Positions 63,919 to 64,000 of a stretch of DNA of 64,000 bases are shown one piece after another. Numbering within the stretch: position 1 is the stretch's first letter; each line of letters opens with the position of its first letter. The notes under the pieces were generated by a model that was not told the origin of the DNA, did no database searches, and saw only the letters and a program-made list of their open reading frames with translations. Both the position numbers and the translations under genes were made by a program. Source of the stretch: Muscardinus avellanarius (taxonomy: Eukaryota > Chordata > Mammalia > Rodentia > Gliridae); NCBI GenBank assembly GCA_963383645.1, contig OY726565.1, positions 40,513,944-40,577,943 of the forward strand, given 5' to 3'.

Positions 63919-64000
63919 TGGGTTAGGGTTAGGGTTAAGGTTTGGAGTTTAGGTTGGGGTTATGGTAGGGTTATAGGTTAGGGTTAAGGTGTGAGGGTTA
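63919..64000 (+). repeat. Degenerate telomeric TTAGGG repeats
   Basis: Starts with three near-perfect TTAGGG units, then variants (TTAAGG, TTTAGG, TTGGGG, TTATGG, TAGGG, TGAGGG), to the end of the window. The G-rich strand runs 5'->3' toward the right edge, the orientation of a right-hand chromosome end. Confidence 0.9.

Overview
This is mammalian nuclear DNA, and the repeats point to a squirrel-type rodent. The commonest sequence is a dimeric SINE of about 200 bp. Its 5' half is B1/7SL-like, and its 3' half is an ID (tRNA-Ala-derived) module with recognisable pol III A and B boxes. B1+ID dimers are known from squirrels and a few related rodent families. I count roughly 90 copies or fragments, on both strands, many nested. 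I find no host protein-coding exon I would defend. The open reading frames are repeats, simple-sequence tracts, or relics of L1, endogenous retroviruses (ERVs) and one retrocopy. The window is therefore intergenic or subtelomeric repeat DNA.

Layout. 1-9.2 kb: SINE clusters, a 2.1-kb L1 3' piece (minus strand, 2984-5112) and an L1 3'UTR scrap (7058-7400), each splitting an older SINE. 9.2-13.3 kb: old LTR-like DNA, SINEs and a minus-strand processed pseudogene of the nucleoside diphosphate kinase NME4 (12311-13265). 13.3-33 kb: SINEs, a solo ERV LTR (15662-16242), MaLR-like relics, a MIR, a GA/GGGA purine tract and many microsatellites, most of them SINE tails. 33.0-35.5 kb: the most unusual object, a 2.5-kb composite retroposon with a 16-bp target-site duplication, a GC-rich 5' end, a central minisatellite with an exact 50-bp period, and a 3' end shared with other repeats here. 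Its architecture recalls the hominoid SVA elements. 39.1-43.7 kb: a gammaretrovirus-like ERV with two LTRs, a 5-bp target duplication, broken gag, a protease-to-integrase deletion and almost no env. 44-50 kb: old L1, SINEs and a second, minus-strand gag relic. 55.8-59.7 kb: L1 pieces, including a 5'UTR plus ORF1 fragment with a tandem-repeat promoter region, and a class-II-type solo LTR with a 6-bp duplication. 60.3-60.9 kb: a SINE whose tail grew into a 148-bp trinucleotide tract. 61.3-64 kb: GC/CT-rich low-repeat DNA with a 5S rRNA-derived pseudogene, ending in degenerate TTAGGG repeats oriented outward. The right edge therefore looks subtelomeric, or like an interstitial telomere block.

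Nothing here works as a gene system. What connects the parts is retrotransposition: L1-type machinery would explain the TSD-flanked SINEs, the NME4 retrocopy and the composite element. The A-rich linker between the two SINE halves has been used again and again as an insertion site.
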